Source: Chthoniobacterales bacterium
Lineage (GTDB): Bacteria; Verrucomicrobiota; Verrucomicrobiia; Chthoniobacterales; UBA10450
Length of the DNA: 6,119 bases
Reading direction: 5' to 3'
Assembly (NCBI GenBank): GCA_013695925.1
Contig: JACCZO010000378.1
Span: 1-6,119, forward strand
A program made the translations under genes and the position numbers. Numbering within the stretch: position 1 is the first letter of the stretch; each line of letters begins with the position of its first letter. Shown one piece after another: positions 5,814-6,119 of this stretch. The notes under the pieces were generated by a model. That model was given only the letters and a program-made list of their open reading frames with translations. It searched no databases and was not told where the DNA came from.

Positions 5814-6119
5814 GTCCCCGCTCCGGCGCCTTCCTGGAAATTTTCGAGCGCGATGATTTCCTCGAAACTCTGGCGGCGACGAATCGTTTTGAACTGGTCG
5901 CCCTCGACCAAAATCTCCGGGAGCAGACCGCGGGTGTTGTAGTTCGACGACATGGCCGCGCCGTAAGCGCCGGCATTGAGGATCGCGACCAGGTCTCCCG
6001 ATTGCAGTTTCGGGAGGCGGCGGTTGGTCCCGAAGATATCGGAGGATTCGCAGACCGGCCCGACCACGTCGTAACTCTGCTCCGCCACGCTTTCCCGGAC
6101 GGATATGATCTCGTGGAAG
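5810..6119 (-). CDS. lysA: Diaminopimelate decarboxylase, C-terminal part (runs off the window)
   Basis: LysA removes CO2 from meso-diaminopimelate to make L-lysine, using PLP; it is the last step of the DAP pathway and acts in the cytoplasm. Only the last 102 or so residues are in the window. The reading frame stays open to base 6119, where it reads FHEIISVRES, the usual approach to the C-terminal beta domain. VVGPVCESSD carries the conserved CESxD, whose Cys comes from the partner subunit at the active site of the dimer. LQSGDLVAILNAGAYGAAMSSNYN holds the conserved GAYG motif with the PLP-contacting Tyr, and RGLLPEILVEG follows as expected. The tail after this (about 35 residues ending in GAGAGT) is family-variable. 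A GTG inside the frame at 6086-6088 is an internal Val, not a start. The stop overlaps the galK start. Confidence 0.95.
   Translation of the reverse strand, partial: FHEIISVRESVAEQSYDVVGPVCESSDIFGTNRRLPKLQSGDLVAILNAGAYGAAMSSNYNTRGLLPEILVEGDQFKTIRRRQSFEEIIALENFQEGAGAGT
5821..5824 (-). promoter_or_regulatory. Ribosome binding site for galK
   Basis: The - strand reads GGAG here, seven bases before the GTG at 5811-5813 and inside the last codons of lysA. It is the clearest Shine-Dalgarno in the window and decides the galK start. With the GTGA stop/start overlap it supports coupled translation from lysA into galK. Confidence 0.65.

Noticed and set aside
1..6119. CRISPR array or insertion sequence
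   Set aside because: No regularly spaced repeats, terminal inverted repeats or transposase motifs were found on either strand.

Overview
The window looks like a junction between a probable defence (accessory) gene cluster and a conserved metabolic operon in a moderately GC-rich bacterium. Five genes on the + strand (bases 1-4576) face two genes on the - strand (4665-6119). The two groups converge on a short spacer with a good intrinsic-terminator hairpin. Nothing here fixes the species. Bacterial-type diaminopimelate decarboxylase and galactokinase, with a GTG start and a clear Shine-Dalgarno, show it is a bacterium. A soil or environmental lineage is plausible but is only a guess.

Left part. 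The window opens with a type I restriction-modification specificity (HsdS) coding region, either the second half of a longer gene cut by the window edge or a single-TRD half-subunit. Two bases after its stop begins a SIR2-family protein that keeps the NAD-binding GAG-x-S motif and the Asn and His expected for NAD hydrolysis. Three further same-strand genes follow with spacers of only 19, 32 and 26 bases. The first is a family I cannot name, with a coiled coil, a GAD...QxK nuclease-like core and a cysteine cluster. The second is a NucS-like PD-(D/E)XK nuclease with an extra C-terminal domain containing a glycine-rich YGFVAGGGGRWY stretch. The third is a small protein with a D...QAK nuclease-like core fused to a GYF_2-like C-terminal domain. 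The cassette therefore combines DNA specificity (HsdS), a putative NAD-depleting effector (SIR2) and three separate proteins that look nuclease-like by motif. No HsdM, HsdR, integrase or transposase is visible, so the system may continue upstream of base 1.

Right part. On the - strand, the 3' end of lysA (diaminopimelate decarboxylase, meso-DAP to L-lysine) overlaps the GTG start of a complete galK (galactokinase) by four bases (GTGA), indicating translational coupling. Sampled stretches of galK are visibly more GC-rich than sampled stretches of the accessory genes (for example 5161-5220 at 46/60 against 4021-4080 at 27/60). That fits acquired DNA abutting a resident operon, though no integration scar is visible.

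The most interesting item is the SIR2 plus three-nuclease group directly behind hsdS. It may be an undescribed composite defence locus, but this rests on motif reading and gene order only.
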